From an uncultured Poribacteria bacterium (GTDB lineage: Bacteria > Poribacteria > WGA-4E > WGA-3G), in contig OY282383.1 in assembly GCA_958295855.1 (NCBI GenBank), forward strand, positions 316,481 through 380,480: a DNA stretch of 64,000 nt, given 5' to 3'. Of the stretch, positions 53,175 to 62,781 are shown in pieces. The notes under the pieces are model-generated. The model was given only the letters and a program-made list of their open reading frames with translations, was not told the origin of the DNA and searched no databases. Made by a program: the position numbers and the translations under genes. Within the stretch, counting starts at the first letter, position 1, and each line of letters begins with the position of its first letter.

Positions 53175-54098
53175 ATGGCAAATTTACAAAGTAGGGAAAC
53201 CGACTATAAAATTGGTGTTGTAGGTGTGGGAAGAATGGGTGCGAACATCGCCCGACATCTCACTGACGAAGGGTTTGATGTGGTGGCTGTCTACGACGTT
53301 GCAAGTGAAAGCGCACAAGAACTCGCAACAGAGCTCGGCACAACGGCGGCAAGCGAATTAGCGCAGGTCGCGGCGCTCGCTGATTATATCATCACCGTCG
53401 TGACGGATGATGCGGCGATGCGAGAGATTTTCTCCGAAGATGCGGACGACAGCCTGCTCAAAGACGCATCGGGAAAAGTTTTTATCAACTGTGCCACGCT
53501 CAGCCCACAAATTCACGTGGATATTGAACAACTCGCGGAAAAGCATGGTGCGGAAAGCCTTGAAGGGTGTATGGCGAGCAGCATTACACAGGCGCGAGAA
53601 GGCACCCTCTACCTGATGTGCGGCGGTAAACAGGCAACATTTGACAAGGCACGCCCCATTCTGGATTCAATGAGTGTTTCTCTCCGTTACATCGGTGGAG
53701 CCGGGCAGGCAGCGCAAGTGAAGGCGTTGGTTAACATGGTGATGAACATCAACACTGCTGGCCTCGCCGAAGGGCTTGGACTCGGCGCAGCATTGGGACT
53801 GGATTTAGAGATGTTGCAGGAGGTTTTCGCGCAAACGGGTGCAAATTCCCGCGTCCTTGAAACAGATGGTGAGGACATGCAGATTCGCGACCACGAGTGT
53901 TATTTTTCTGCCGCACATGCCTCTAAAGATTCAGGCATCGCGCTGGACTTGGCAAACGCTGAAGGCATTGCCCTACCCCTCGCACAAGCGACGAAGGCCC
54001 AGTACGATCGGATGATTGAACTCGGATTGGGCGACTTGGATAAGTCCGGCATCGCAGAATTGACGTTCCCCGGACGGGGACAAAACAGTAAAAAGTAG
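53175..54098 (+). CDS. 3-hydroxyisobutyrate dehydrogenase family NAD(P)-binding protein
   Basis: 307 residues: Rossmann motif GVVGVGRMGANIARHLTDEG, the substrate-site strand FINCATLSPQIHVD, a helix with the catalytic Lys (AAQVKALVNMVMNINTAGLA) and a C-terminal helical domain. The family oxidises beta-hydroxyacids (3-hydroxyisobutyrate, tartronate semialdehyde and similar). AAGGAGG is 5 bases before the ATG. A short inverted repeat upstream may regulate it. Confidence 0.92.
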   Translation: MANLQSRETDYKIGVVGVGRMGANIARHLTDEGFDVVAVYDVASESAQELATELGTTAASELAQVAALADYIITVVTDDAAMREIFSEDADDSLLKDASGKVFINCATLSPQIHVDIEQLAEKHGAESLEGCMASSITQAREGTLYLMCGGKQATFDKARPILDSMSVSLRYIGGAGQAAQVKALVNMVMNINTAGLAEGLGLGAALGLDLEMLQEVFAQTGANSRVLETDGEDMQIRDHECYFSAAHASKDSGIALDLANAEGIALPLAQATKAQYDRMIELGLGDLDKSGIAELTFPGRGQNSKK

Positions 54099-54491
54099 GA
54101 GGGGTTTGTAACCCTGATACCGCCCAGATTGCAGCACAAACCTCTGACGACATCTTTCGTCAATTTAGTTTCTGCTCCGATTTTTCCGATTGGGTATGTT
54201 CTCCGCAAAGCGGAGTAAATGCCCTCTGCAAAATCGGGTTTCTTACAAGTTCTAGAGTGTTTCCTGCTAATTAAGGGTGCATAAAAAACCTCCGACGAGA
54301 GCTACGAGGCGCGCTAATTCCCGCGTTTTTGGTATCCTGCCAATGGTATTTGCCCCTGCAAAGCAGGGGTTTCATACCAAGTTGTGAATTTTAATGAACA
54401 ACTTTTTTATTTCTTACATTGTTGTGAATTTTAATGAACAACTTTTTTATTTCTTACTTATGCTGATTACTCCGCAAGGAATAACGAAAAC
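54099..54491. repeat. F (reverse, with B) and a variant A carrying B and two C fragments
   Basis: F in reverse (about 54158-54250), then variant A (about 54282-54491; the middle reads GAGGCGCGCTAATTCCCGCG) with B (54343-54377) and two C arms (54377-54418 and 54420-54459) before its tail, which supplies AAGGA to the nucleotidyltransferase gene. No gene is present. Confidence 0.8.
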
Positions 54492-55223
54492 ATGCACAAA
54501 GGTGTCATTATCGCAGGTGGGTTAGGCACACGTTTGCATCCGCTCACCAAAGTTACCAGTAAGCATCTCCTGCCTGTCGGCAACGAGCCGATGGTATTTC
54601 ACAGCGTTAAGCAACTCACGACAGCAGGAATTACTGATATTCTTATCGTGACGAATCCGCAATACGTCGGGGACTTCGTGAACGCACTGGGAAGTGGAAA
54701 AGAATTCGGGTGTGAATTCACCTATCGGGTGCAGGAGGAGGCAAAAGGCATCGCGCATGCCCTCGCATTGGCGGAAGGGTTTGCCGGCGGCAGCAGAATT
54801 GTTGTCCTGCTCGGCGACAACATTTTTGAGAAACCCATTCAGCACGCTGTTAACGATTTCCACGCGCAACAGCAAGGGGCCCGTGTATTGCTCAAGCAGG
54901 TGGCGTGGAAGGATGGAGAACGTTACGGCATCGCTACCTTGAACGGGAATCACATCGTCGCGATTGAGGAGAAACCGCCGCACCCCAAAAGCAATTACGC
55001 GGTAGTCGGTGTCTATTGCTACGACGCATCCGTGTTTGACATCATCCGCACGGTGGCACCTTCCGCGCGCGGCGAATACGAGATAACCGCTGTCAATAAC
55101 GCCTATATCCGCCGTAGGCAGCTTGAATATGGCCTCGTGCAGGGCAAGTGGGTTGATGCAGGAACCTTTGACTCCCTCGCCGAAGCACATCAGATTCTGT
55201 TGAATTCTGCGGAGTGGCACTAA
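54492..55223 (+). CDS. Sugar-1-phosphate nucleotidyltransferase, RfbA-like short form
   Basis: 243 residues: GVIIAGGLGTRLHPLTKVTS (nucleotide loop), HLLPVGNEPMVFHSV, LLGDNIFE and IEEKPPHPKSNYAVVGVYCY match glucose-1-phosphate thymidylyltransferases. The length is shorter than RfbA (about 290) and matches the short archaeal/bacterial form. It makes an NDP-sugar for glycan synthesis, which fits the neighbouring glycosyltransferase. The Shine-Dalgarno is the A tail (AAGGA, 11 nt upstream). Confidence 0.92.
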   Translation: MHKGVIIAGGLGTRLHPLTKVTSKHLLPVGNEPMVFHSVKQLTTAGITDILIVTNPQYVGDFVNALGSGKEFGCEFTYRVQEEAKGIAHALALAEGFAGGSRIVVLLGDNIFEKPIQHAVNDFHAQQQGARVLLKQVAWKDGERYGIATLNGNHIVAIEEKPPHPKSNYAVVGVYCYDASVFDIIRTVAPSARGEYEITAVNNAYIRRRQLEYGLVQGKWVDAGTFDSLAEAHQILLNSAEWH

Positions 55224-55235
55224 CACACTCAAATT

Positions 55236-55321
55236 AATGCATCAAAAACCTCCGACGAGATCTACAGAGTATTGTCAGAGGCATCTTGCATTCTCAATTC
55301 TCCGCAAGGAATGACAAAAAA
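55236..55321. repeat. Element A leading into the glycosyltransferase gene
   Basis: A clean A copy; the tail CTCCGCAAGGAATGACAAAA ends at the TTG start of the next gene. Confidence 0.85.
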
Positions 55322-56557
55322 TTGACGAAAAACCATGAAAAAAAAACGACGCTATCCATCGCCGTCCCGGTTTACAACGAGGAGGAGAACGTTCGCCTGC
55401 TGTTTGAAAAGATTCAGGCGGTCTGTGAGACAATCGGCGATGCCTACGAAGTGCTCTTTGTAGACGACGGAAGTCAAGATAAAACCTTTGAAGTGCTGTC
55501 GGAATTGTGCAAACAGGCACCTACTCTGAGGGTTATCCGATTCGAAAAGAATGCTGGGCAAACTGCAGCAATGGCGGCAGGTTTTGAATTCGCACAAGGA
55601 CAGCGGATTATCAGCATGGATGGCGATTTGCAAAACGACCCGGGCGATATTCCCAAACTCCTTGAGAAACTAGACCAAGGTTACGATCTGGTGTGTGGAT
55701 GGCGGAAAACACGACAGGATAAATTCTGGACCCGGCGAGTTCCCTCTGTGGTTGCCAACTGGCTCATCGGGAAGGTAACGGGTGTCCCCATCCACGACAA
55801 CGGCTGCTCGCTCAAAGCATATCGGGCATCGGTTATCAAGCAGGTGCCGCTTTATGGCGAAATGCACCGATTTATCCCGGCGATGTCTACGGTGGCAGGC
55901 GCGCGCATCGCTGAAATTGTTGTCACACATCATCCACGCCGCTTCGGAAAAAGCAAGTACGGGCTCGGGAGAGTGTGGCGCGTCATGTTAGATATTATCG
56001 CATTCAAGTTGATACTTTCAGTCTTCCGTCAAAGCAATAACCCCGCAAAGCGGGGTAAATACCACCTTCAGTCTTCGCTAAAGGGTGTTAGCCCCTGCAT
56101 CGCAGGGGTAAATACCAGTTCCGGTAGCCGAAGAGCAGTTCAAGTTGCTGCGTGCTTAAGCCTCCCTTTCTTCGTTTTAGGCGGTATCTTGCTCGGCACG
56201 GTTAGCCTTGCAGCATTTAGTTGTATAGGATTGGGGGCATCCTTGTTAGGACTCGGTGCAGTGACAGCGCGTGTAATTGGCAAAGCGCAGCAGGAATCCG
56301 TGGAATTAGGCACACTCGCGCGATTTTTTATCTCTCGATGTGCGCGGCGCCCCTTCCGGTGTTTCGGGCCCGTAGGTTCAATGCTGTTAGTCCTTGGCGG
56401 CATCCTGACAATATGGATGCCAAACCTTGGCCCCGTTTTGATGAACAGCGGTATCTTGGTATGCTGCTGTGGCTTGTTCGGTGAACTTATCGTGTTTGCC
56501 AATGCCAAACGAGTGAAAGATTATACGGTTGAAACATTTTTGAACGCCAATAACTAA
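55322..56557 (+). CDS. GT2 family glycosyltransferase (DPM/ArnC-like) with in-frame B insertions
   Basis: 411 residues: LSIAVPVYNEEENVRLLF, DDGSQDKTF and MDGDLQNDPGDIP are GT2 motifs (the last holds the DxD-like site), then CGWRKTRQD, HRFIPAM and a C-terminal membrane part of about four segments. The family moves sugars to polyprenyl phosphate. The only in-frame start near the fold is a TTG at 55322 with AAGGA in the A tail; the ATG at 55335 is out of frame. Residues ~240-265 are two translated B hairpins (NNPAKRGKY, GVSPCIAGVN) placed between the catalytic and membrane parts, with a duplicated flank. Confidence 0.9.
   Translation: MTKNHEKKTTLSIAVPVYNEEENVRLLFEKIQAVCETIGDAYEVLFVDDGSQDKTFEVLSELCKQAPTLRVIRFEKNAGQTAAMAAGFEFAQGQRIISMDGDLQNDPGDIPKLLEKLDQGYDLVCGWRKTRQDKFWTRRVPSVVANWLIGKVTGVPIHDNGCSLKAYRASVIKQVPLYGEMHRFIPAMSTVAGARIAEIVVTHHPRRFGKSKYGLGRVWRVMLDIIAFKLILSVFRQSNNPAKRGKYHLQSSLKGVSPCIAGVNTSSGSRRAVQVAACLSLPFFVLGGILLGTVSLAAFSCIGLGASLLGLGAVTARVIGKAQQESVELGTLARFFISRCARRPFRCFGPVGSMLLVLGGILTIWMPNLGPVLMNSGILVCCCGLFGELIVFANAKRVKDYTVETFLNANN
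56017..56116. repeat. Two B elements with duplicated flank in the glycosyltransferase gene
   Basis: TTCAGTCTTCCGTCAAAG (56017-56034) and TTCAGTCTTCGCTAAAG (56067-56083) each precede a B hairpin (56036-56063; 56084-56116). The order flank-B-flank-B suggests tandem duplication of a flank plus B unit, or repeated insertion at one site. Confidence 0.8.
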
Positions 56558-56574
56558 ATTGTACGGGCGCAGTC

Positions 56575-56663
56575 GGTATATACCCCGCTTTGCGGGGCAA
56601 ATACCCTACCGCAGTGCCTGCCCGCAAAGGGTGTTAGCCCCTGCTTGCAGGGGTAAATACCAC
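56575..56663. repeat. Two B elements upstream of the class V aminotransferase
   Basis: CCCCGCTTTGCGGGG (~56583-56597) and CCCCTGCTTGCAGGGG (~56638-56653), each within GGTAT...ATACC-type arms. Confidence 0.75.
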
Positions 56664-56677
56664 TAAGGTGCAACGCT

Positions 56678-57808
56678 TTGAAGAACTCCCCTGAGAACTG
56701 GCGAGCCGAATTTCCGGTAACCGAAACCTATATCTATATGAATCATGCCGGCGTAGCCCCCTTATCGCGTCGAGTGCGAGAGGCGATGGTAGCGTTTGTG
56801 GAAGATGCCATGATTCATGGGGCAGTCTATGCTGCTTGTTGGGAAGAAACGGCTGAGGCATGTCGAGCCGCGGCAGCGCGCCTCCTCAATGCGGATGCCA
56901 CAGAAATCGCCTTTATGAAGAACACGACGCAAGGTATTCTTATTGCGGCGAACGGTATAGATTGGCGCGAAGGGGACAACGTCGTCACAACGGCAGTTGA
57001 GTTTCCTGCCAATATCTATCCGTGGTGGAGTTTGAAGGAACGCTATGGCGTGCAGACGCGCATGGTGCCGGAGCGAGACGGGTGCATACACATTGAGGAT
57101 CTTGCCTCAGCGATTGACGCGCACACGCGGGCAGTGACGATTAGCCACGTGGAGTTCGCCTCCGGCTTCCGAAACGATATTCAGGCCCTCGGCGAACTGT
57201 GCCAAGAACGCGATATCTGGTTTGTGGTAGATGCTATCCAGAGCCTCGGTGTCATCGAGGTGGATGTGAAAGCCTGCCAGATCGATATTCTCGCAGCGGA
57301 TGGACACAAGTGGCTGCTGGCCCCGGAAGGCGCAGCGATTTTCTACTGTGCCGACGAAAAACGGGAACGGCTTATCAACACCAACGTTGGATGGGCAAGC
57401 GTCGTCAATCCACGCGATTTTCTCAATTACGATTTAACGCAGAAACCGGACGCGACCCGTTTTGAAGAGGGCTCTTACAACAGCGTAGGCTTGTATGGGC
57501 TTAAGGCAGCGATCGAATTATTGCTTGAGGTGGGTATTCCAACCATTGAGGCACGCGTTTTGGGGCTCACTGCACGCTTAATCGCAGGGTTGGAATCCAA
57601 AGGTTATCGCGTTATCACCCCGAAAACAGATGCAAAGCGAGCGGGAATTGTTATCTTTGAAAGCCCCAGGCACACACCTGACGAAATCTACGCGATGCTT
57701 CATGCACAGGATATAATAACTGCGGCGCGCGGCAGCGGGGTCAGAGCCTCGCCTCATTTTTACAACAAAGCTGCTGAAATTGAACGTCTGCTTGAAGTGC
57801 TACCTTAG
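56678..57808 (+). CDS. Class V PLP-dependent aminotransferase / cysteine desulfurase-like
   Basis: 376 residues: YIYMNHAGVAPLSRRV, FMKNTTQGILIAANGI, VDAIQSLGVIEVDV and the PLP Lys in DILAADGHKWLLAPEGAAIF. C-terminal RGSGVRASPHFYN is typical of isopenicillin-N epimerase-like and kynureninase-like class V enzymes; the IscS mobile Cys loop is missing, so cysteine desulfurase is less likely. The start is a TTG at 56678 with AAGG upstream. Confidence 0.9.
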   Translation: MKNSPENWRAEFPVTETYIYMNHAGVAPLSRRVREAMVAFVEDAMIHGAVYAACWEETAEACRAAAARLLNADATEIAFMKNTTQGILIAANGIDWREGDNVVTTAVEFPANIYPWWSLKERYGVQTRMVPERDGCIHIEDLASAIDAHTRAVTISHVEFASGFRNDIQALGELCQERDIWFVVDAIQSLGVIEVDVKACQIDILAADGHKWLLAPEGAAIFYCADEKRERLINTNVGWASVVNPRDFLNYDLTQKPDATRFEEGSYNSVGLYGLKAAIELLLEVGIPTIEARVLGLTARLIAGLESKGYRVITPKTDAKRAGIVIFESPRHTPDEIYAMLHAQDIITAARGSGVRASPHFYNKAAEIERLLEVLP

Positions 57809-57819
57809 GATTTCACGAC

Positions 57820-57850
57820 AGTAATAGGCACACGCCGTGTGCCGTTACAC
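57820..57850. repeat. Short J-like hairpin
   Basis: AGTAATAGGCACACGCCGTG, then TGCCGTTA; GGCACAC/GTGTGCC hairpin. Near-identical copy at 42334-42362. Confidence 0.7.
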
Positions 57851-57869
57851 AACACTATAAGGAAGAAAA

Positions 57870-59363
57870 TTGGAAACTATACAGACACAGGATAACATTC
57901 AGACACATATAGTGCGGCAGGTGTCAACAATCTGTCTATCACTTCTTCTCGGTTCTCTGCTGACGCTCAGTGCTTGTACGATGCCCGGTGGAAATCAGAA
58001 GGTTAGCCGCATCCGTCTCTCTATCCAAAATACACTACCTATCCACCGAAAAAATGTCCCCATTGTGTTGACTGGTGAACAACTCCGAAATGTCAATCCT
58101 GATTTTTCCTTTAAAGCCTATTCCGTTGTTACCGGGAAAGCCCCGCGGGAGGTGATGATTGCTGCCCAAGCGGACGACCTGGACTATGACGGCGAACGCG
58201 ATCAGCTCACTTTCCTGCTCGATCTGGAGCAGGAGGAAACAAAAGAGGTATCAATCCTTTACGACCCAACCGTTAAAGCAACTTTAACACTTGACATCAA
58301 TAAACAGACACGCGCAGGTATTTTCCCCGAACTCAACGCCGTGGCAGCAATGGAATCGAATCTGATTGCGTATCTGCTCAAGCCGAACGGTGCATTTATC
58401 GCGTATGGCAAAAAACGAGAGGCACTCTTCAGTATAGACACAATGTTTCAGGCGGAATTAGATGATGATAGGAGCCCCTTTTCACCGGAGCTCAGACACC
58501 ATTTTGAGAGTAACGACATCACCCTCTCCCAACAGGTGCAAATAGAGATAGAGAAACAGGAGCAACAGTGGATAGTCCGCGATCTTGAGCACCAAGAGAC
58601 CTATTTTATCCGAAAATCACGCAACAGCGAGGGTGCCGACCTTGGGCAGGACATCGAGACAGAGGGACAGTTGAATGTCGCCAAATCGATTAGCTTATCG
58701 CTGAACGCGCTCCTCGAACCCGAAACACCCGAGATGGTTGCACTAACCACCTCAGAGGATCTGATAGGCTGTGGCGGGGTTGCGCTGTGGGATAAACAAA
58801 AAGCGGAGATGATTCCGCTGCCAACTGAAGGCGACTACGTCCGCATCCTCGCCGATGGTGCTATCCGCTCCATCGTTCAACGGATTTTGCCGAAGTGGGA
58901 CATTCAGGGGGAGACACTCCGGTTCACATCAACCACTTTCATCTATGGCGAAAATCCGTGGATTGAGCATCACATCCTTATAGACGGAAACCTGCCTGCG
59001 GATTATGCGATTGTTGTGGGGATTCCGAATCTGAGCGATGCTTATGGCACGGACGAAAAACAGGGTTGGTTCTGGAGTTGGGGAACAGATCCGAATGGCA
59101 TAGCCCCGCTCGGCGTAGCATTGATTTATTCGACAACACCAATACAGCGGAGTGGGGAAGTTAAAACAGAAAACTCGCGCTTGTCGGTAACCCTAACCCC
59201 TGATGCGGAGGGGCATCTCAGCTATCGAGCGTTTGCTATTTGGGGCGGCGGCATTGATGGGATACACACCGAAACGGAATTCGCGCAGCACGTCCAGATT
59301 ACAACCACTGCGATGAGCACGCCGCCCCGAATTAAGTTTTTGCGACAGGAGGACGAGAAGTAG
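57870..59363 (+). CDS. DUF4861-like lipoprotein
   Basis: 497 residues. The signal peptide (ICLSLLLGSLLTLSAC) ends with a lipobox Cys. The body has the pattern of DUF4861 proteins: an N-terminal strand region (NTLPIHRKNVPIVLTGEQL), a middle GPxx-like segment (NLIAYLLKPNGAFIAYGKKR) and a C-terminal domain with ENPWIEHHILIDGNLPADYA and QGWFWSWGTDPNG. The function of the family is not established; neighbours are usually carbohydrate-degrading genes. The start is a TTG at 57870 behind AAGGAAG. Confidence 0.75.
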   Translation: METIQTQDNIQTHIVRQVSTICLSLLLGSLLTLSACTMPGGNQKVSRIRLSIQNTLPIHRKNVPIVLTGEQLRNVNPDFSFKAYSVVTGKAPREVMIAAQADDLDYDGERDQLTFLLDLEQEETKEVSILYDPTVKATLTLDINKQTRAGIFPELNAVAAMESNLIAYLLKPNGAFIAYGKKREALFSIDTMFQAELDDDRSPFSPELRHHFESNDITLSQQVQIEIEKQEQQWIVRDLEHQETYFIRKSRNSEGADLGQDIETEGQLNVAKSISLSLNALLEPETPEMVALTTSEDLIGCGGVALWDKQKAEMIPLPTEGDYVRILADGAIRSIVQRILPKWDIQGETLRFTSTTFIYGENPWIEHHILIDGNLPADYAIVVGIPNLSDAYGTDEKQGWFWSWGTDPNGIAPLGVALIYSTTPIQRSGEVKTENSRLSVTLTPDAEGHLSYRAFAIWGGGIDGIHTETEFAQHVQITTTAMSTPPRIKFLRQEDEK

Positions 59364-59585
59364 ACTTTTCGTTATTCCTTGCGGAGAATTGAGAATGCAA
59401 GACAGGTCTAACAATGCTCTATAGATCTCGTCGGAGGTTTCTTATGCAACCTTAATTAGGAGGCGGCACTCTAGAACTAATAAGAAACCCGATTTTGAAC
59501 CGGGTATCCGCCCCTGCTTTGCAGGGGTAAATACCTCATGCGGAAAAATCGGAGCAGAAACCGAATTGATGAAGAGGTTGGGAAA
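59364..59585. repeat. Element A (reverse) and F with nested B
   Basis: A in reverse (about 59368-59452) begins 5 bases after the lipoprotein stop, its tail facing that gene. AATTAGGAGGCGGC precedes F (about 59480-59575) with B (59499-59534). Confidence 0.8.
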
Positions 59586-59590
59586 ATATT

Positions 59591-60193
59591 ATGCTAAACA
59601 AAGAAGAGTGTCTACAACTCATTGCAAATCAGCGCACCGATGAAATCGTTGTCACCACGATGGGGATTACCGTGCCGTGGGGCAAGCTATCTACGCATCC
59701 ATTGGATTATGCGTCCGTCGGCAGTGCAATGGGACACGCCGCCGACTTCGCACTCGGCATCGCACTCGCCAAACCCGACAAAAAGGTGATTGTGCTCAAC
59801 GGTGACGGAAGCATGCTGATGTGCTTAGGCACATTGGCGACGATTACCGCTCTGAACACGCCACCTCCCAACTATCTCCTTTTTGTCTGTGATAATGGCA
59901 CCTACGAGGTCACGGGCAATCAACCGGTCCCTGCTGGTAACGCCGGTTTTAGTTGGACGACGATTGCGAAAGGAGTCGGTTTCCAGCAGGTCTATGAATT
60001 TGATGAGGCTGAAGCACTTGAAGCAGCACTCCCGAAAATTTGGGCTGAAGCAGGCCCTATTTTTGTCAGTCTGAAGATTGTGCAAGCACATGAGCCACCA
60101 CCTGACCGGTGGGGCGGATTTCCGCACCCATATCTACAAGAGTCGCTTGCCGAATCAACGCATAAGTTAAAGCAGGCACTTGCATCTAAGTAG
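59591..60193 (+). CDS. TPP-binding enzyme, sulfopyruvate/phosphonopyruvate decarboxylase beta-subunit-like
   Basis: 200 residues, only the C-terminal TPP-binding domain: VGSAMGHAADFALGIALAKP, the TPP motif LNGDGSMLMCLGTLATI and DNGTYEVTGNQP. Two-subunit decarboxylases (ComE type) and phosphonopyruvate decarboxylase have this domain; the Pyr-binding partner subunit is not in the window. No strong Shine-Dalgarno is seen before the ATG. Confidence 0.85.
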   Translation: MLNKEECLQLIANQRTDEIVVTTMGITVPWGKLSTHPLDYASVGSAMGHAADFALGIALAKPDKKVIVLNGDGSMLMCLGTLATITALNTPPPNYLLFVCDNGTYEVTGNQPVPAGNAGFSWTTIAKGVGFQQVYEFDEAEALEAALPKIWAEAGPIFVSLKIVQAHEPPPDRWGGFPHPYLQESLAESTHKLKQALASK

Positions 60194-60471
60194 GGATGAA
60201 TTCTGACTGCAAGCTCCATTATTGTCTGAATGCACGTCGCTTTTTCGTTATTCCTTGCGGAGAATTGAGAATGGTAGACAGGCACAGCAATGCACTATAG
60301 ATCTCGTCGGAGGTTTCTGACGCAAAGTTTACAGAAGAGCCCTCCAGGATTACACAGATTATCGCGAATAAGCGGGCACTGGAGTGTTGAAGTTTGTGTA
60401 CCTTAAAGGACATACCTATTTTTTCATTTCATCAAAACACGCCCATGCTACGCTACAGAAGGAGCACAACT
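60194..60471. repeat. D fragment and element A (reverse), then leader of the aldo/keto reductase
   Basis: TGCACGTCGCTTTTTCGTTA at 60231 joins a D end to a reverse A (about 60242-60323). The rest, 60325-60471, has no gene and ends with AAGGAGCACAAC before the reductase start. Confidence 0.7.
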
Positions 60472-61368
60472 ATGCCACAAAAATTAGAAACCCTACGGAT
60501 GGGACGCACAGAGATGCGTCCGAACGCCCTCGCCCTTGGCGCGGCATGGCTATGGCAAAAACCGGATGCTGAAGTTATCGGTGCCATCCGACGCGGCATT
60601 GAACTCGGCATTAACTACATTGACACCTATCCGGGGCATGCAGAACACCTCTGGGGAGAAGCACTTTCTGGTGGCCTGAGAGGAAACGTCTATCTACAAG
60701 CCAAAGTCGGCACGCATCCGGAGCGACGAAAAGACTTCTCCGCGGAAGGCACACGGTGGAGTGTCACCAATAGCCTCAAGCACCTGCGCACAGAATATCT
60801 GGATGCCGTGTTAATCCATGATCCGATTGATATGGAGAGTGTATTGGGGAAAGGGTGCGCGTTGGATACACTTCTGGAGATGAAAGCGGAAGGCTATATT
60901 CGACATATCGGTGCCGGTGTACGCTCCCATGAATTCCACAAGACGCTGATCGAAACGGGGCATATTGACATCATCCTCACCTTCTTAGACTATACCTTGT
61001 TATCACAATCTGTGGCACAGACGACATTGCCGTTGGCACGCGAACACGATGTCGGTATTATTCTCGCAAGCCCACTGGGAATGGGCAGTTTGACGGGCGC
61101 GGAACCGAATGTTGCAGAGGAACGCCGACGTAACCCGGATGCTGAACCCAAGGCGTACGCGATGTGGAAGTGGTGTCAGGAACGTGATGTCAACATCCGC
61201 CATCTGGCGATGCAGTTTTGCCTCGCCGCGCCGATAGATGGCATTGTTATGTTCGGTCCCGCGGACAAAACACAAGTGGAAGATGGGTATGAAGCGGCAA
61301 CAACTGAGATCCCGGAACATATTTGGGAGGCGTTCGAGGCGGAATTTGGAATCAAGCGCGGGATGTAG
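60472..61368 (+). CDS. Aldo/keto reductase family oxidoreductase
   Basis: 298 residues of the (beta/alpha)8 type: GRTEMRPNALALGAAWLWQK, GIELGINYIDTYPGHAEHLW (Asp and Tyr catalytic), LQAKVGTHP (Lys), EYLDAVLIHDPID (His) and GMGSLTG. It probably reduces or oxidises sugar or aldehyde substrates with NADP(H). The ATG at 60472 is preceded by AAGGAG (8 bases), so the frame upstream to 60394 is not used. Confidence 0.92.
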   Translation: MPQKLETLRMGRTEMRPNALALGAAWLWQKPDAEVIGAIRRGIELGINYIDTYPGHAEHLWGEALSGGLRGNVYLQAKVGTHPERRKDFSAEGTRWSVTNSLKHLRTEYLDAVLIHDPIDMESVLGKGCALDTLLEMKAEGYIRHIGAGVRSHEFHKTLIETGHIDIILTFLDYTLLSQSVAQTTLPLAREHDVGIILASPLGMGSLTGAEPNVAEERRRNPDAEPKAYAMWKWCQERDVNIRHLAMQFCLAAPIDGIVMFGPADKTQVEDGYEAATTEIPEHIWEAFEAEFGIKRGM

Positions 61369-61870
61369 TTAATTGATCTGAATGCACATCGCTTTTTCGC
61401 TATTCCTTTGCGGAAATGCACGTCGCAAATATAAGAAATAAAAAAGTTGTTCATTAGGGTAATGCCCCGCAAAGCGGGAGGAAGGGTGATTCCCTGCAAA
61501 GCAGGGCATTACCCTCTTCACCCTAAAATTCACAACTTGGGCGCAGAGAGGTTTTACCCCCTGCAAAGCAGGGGGAACATACCCTTCGCCGCAGAATTGA
61601 GAATGCAAGACAGGTCTAACAATACTCTGTAGCTCTCGTCGGAAGGCCCTTATGCAACCTTAATTAGCAGGGAGTGCTCTAGAACTAATAAGAAACCCGA
61701 TTTTGACTTTTCGTTATTCCTTGCGGAGAATTCAGCAAATGTAAGAAATAAAAAAGTTGTTCATTAAAATTCACAACTTGGTATGAAACCCCTGCTTTGC
61801 AGGGGCAAATACCATTGGCAAGATGCGTCTGGCGCTGCCCTGTAGCTCTCGTCGGAGTTTTTTACGCAAC
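61369..61870. repeat. Dense nested cluster of D, C, B and A (reverse)
   Basis: Order: D fragments with A tail bits (61378-61432), a reverse C (from ~61434) with two B-type hairpins inside (~61459-61525) and its other arm near 61532, then a third B (~61555-61577), then A (reverse) remnants around 61590-61640, F start (~61688), another reverse A (about 61708-61863) that holds C (61738-61782) and B (61781-61815). No gene is present. Confidence 0.75.
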
Positions 61871-61910
61871 AAAATCGGGGCAGAAACCGAATTGACGAAA
61901 AACCTTTTTG

Positions 61911-62732
61911 CCTGTAGGGGCAGTTCTTGTGCCTGCCCAGTCAAAATTCGGCCCTATATTCATGCCTTTTGTGCCACCATGCTTGCGAGAATGCCGAGAT
62001 TTCAGCGCAGCTTGCAAGCTGAAACTTGCTGTTAAAACCTTGTCACATCGCTCAAGCACGTAGGCTGCCATGTCAATATGGAGCTGTTTCCCTTCCAATT
62101 TGAGGAAGAGCCAATTTAGCCCTGTCGTAGTAGCCCCATAAACGCGAGGAATGTTGTTCCCTTTTTCAGCATTAAAGCGTTAGGCAGCGACCATCTCCGC
62201 CACACACTGTCCGAGTCCGGTTGTCAGGTCATCTCTTTCAGCGCAGCTTGCAAGCTGAAACTTGCTGTTAAAACCTGCAGATTACGCAGATTAACGCGCA
62301 TCGAGAAGAATCACCTTTTTGCCTGTAGGGGCAGTTCTTGTGCCTGCCCAGTCAAAATACGGCACTATATTCATGCCTTTTGTGCCACCATGCTTGCGAG
62401 AATGCCGAGATTTCAGCGCAGCTTGCAAGCTGAAACTTGCTGTTAAAACCTTGTCACATCGCTCAAGCACGTAGGCTGCCATGTCAATATGGAGCTGTTT
62501 CCCTTCCAATTTGAGGAAGAGCCAATTTAGCCCTGTCGTGGTAGCCCCATAAACGCGAGGAATGTCGTTCCCTTTTTCAGCATTAAAGCGTTGGGCAGCG
62601 ACCATCTCCGCCACACACTGTCCGAGTCCGGTTGTCAGGTCATCTCTTTCAGCGCAGCTTGCAAGCTGAAACTTGCTGTTAAAACCTGCAGATTACGCAG
62701 ATTAACGCGCATCGAGAAGAATCACCTTTTTG
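61911..62732 (-). pseudogene. Two truncated tandem copies of the 3' part of the downstream nuclease-like gene
   Basis: The unit starting at the E motif CCTGTAGGGGCAGTTCTTGT recurs at 61911, 62322 and 62733, so the period is exactly 411 bp. The third unit is the 3' end of the intact gene at 62782-63387. The first two copies keep ~60 codons (VAEMVAAQRFNAEKG to YVLERCDK) without the start of the gene, and carry G elements (GCGCAGCTTGCAAGCTG) at two sites per unit. Copy 1 has a stop from a base change in the GTTAGGC segment (others GTTGGGC). Confidence 0.85.
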
Positions 62733-62781
62733 CCTGTAGGGGCAGTTCTTGTGCCTGCCCAGTCAAAATACGGCACTATAT

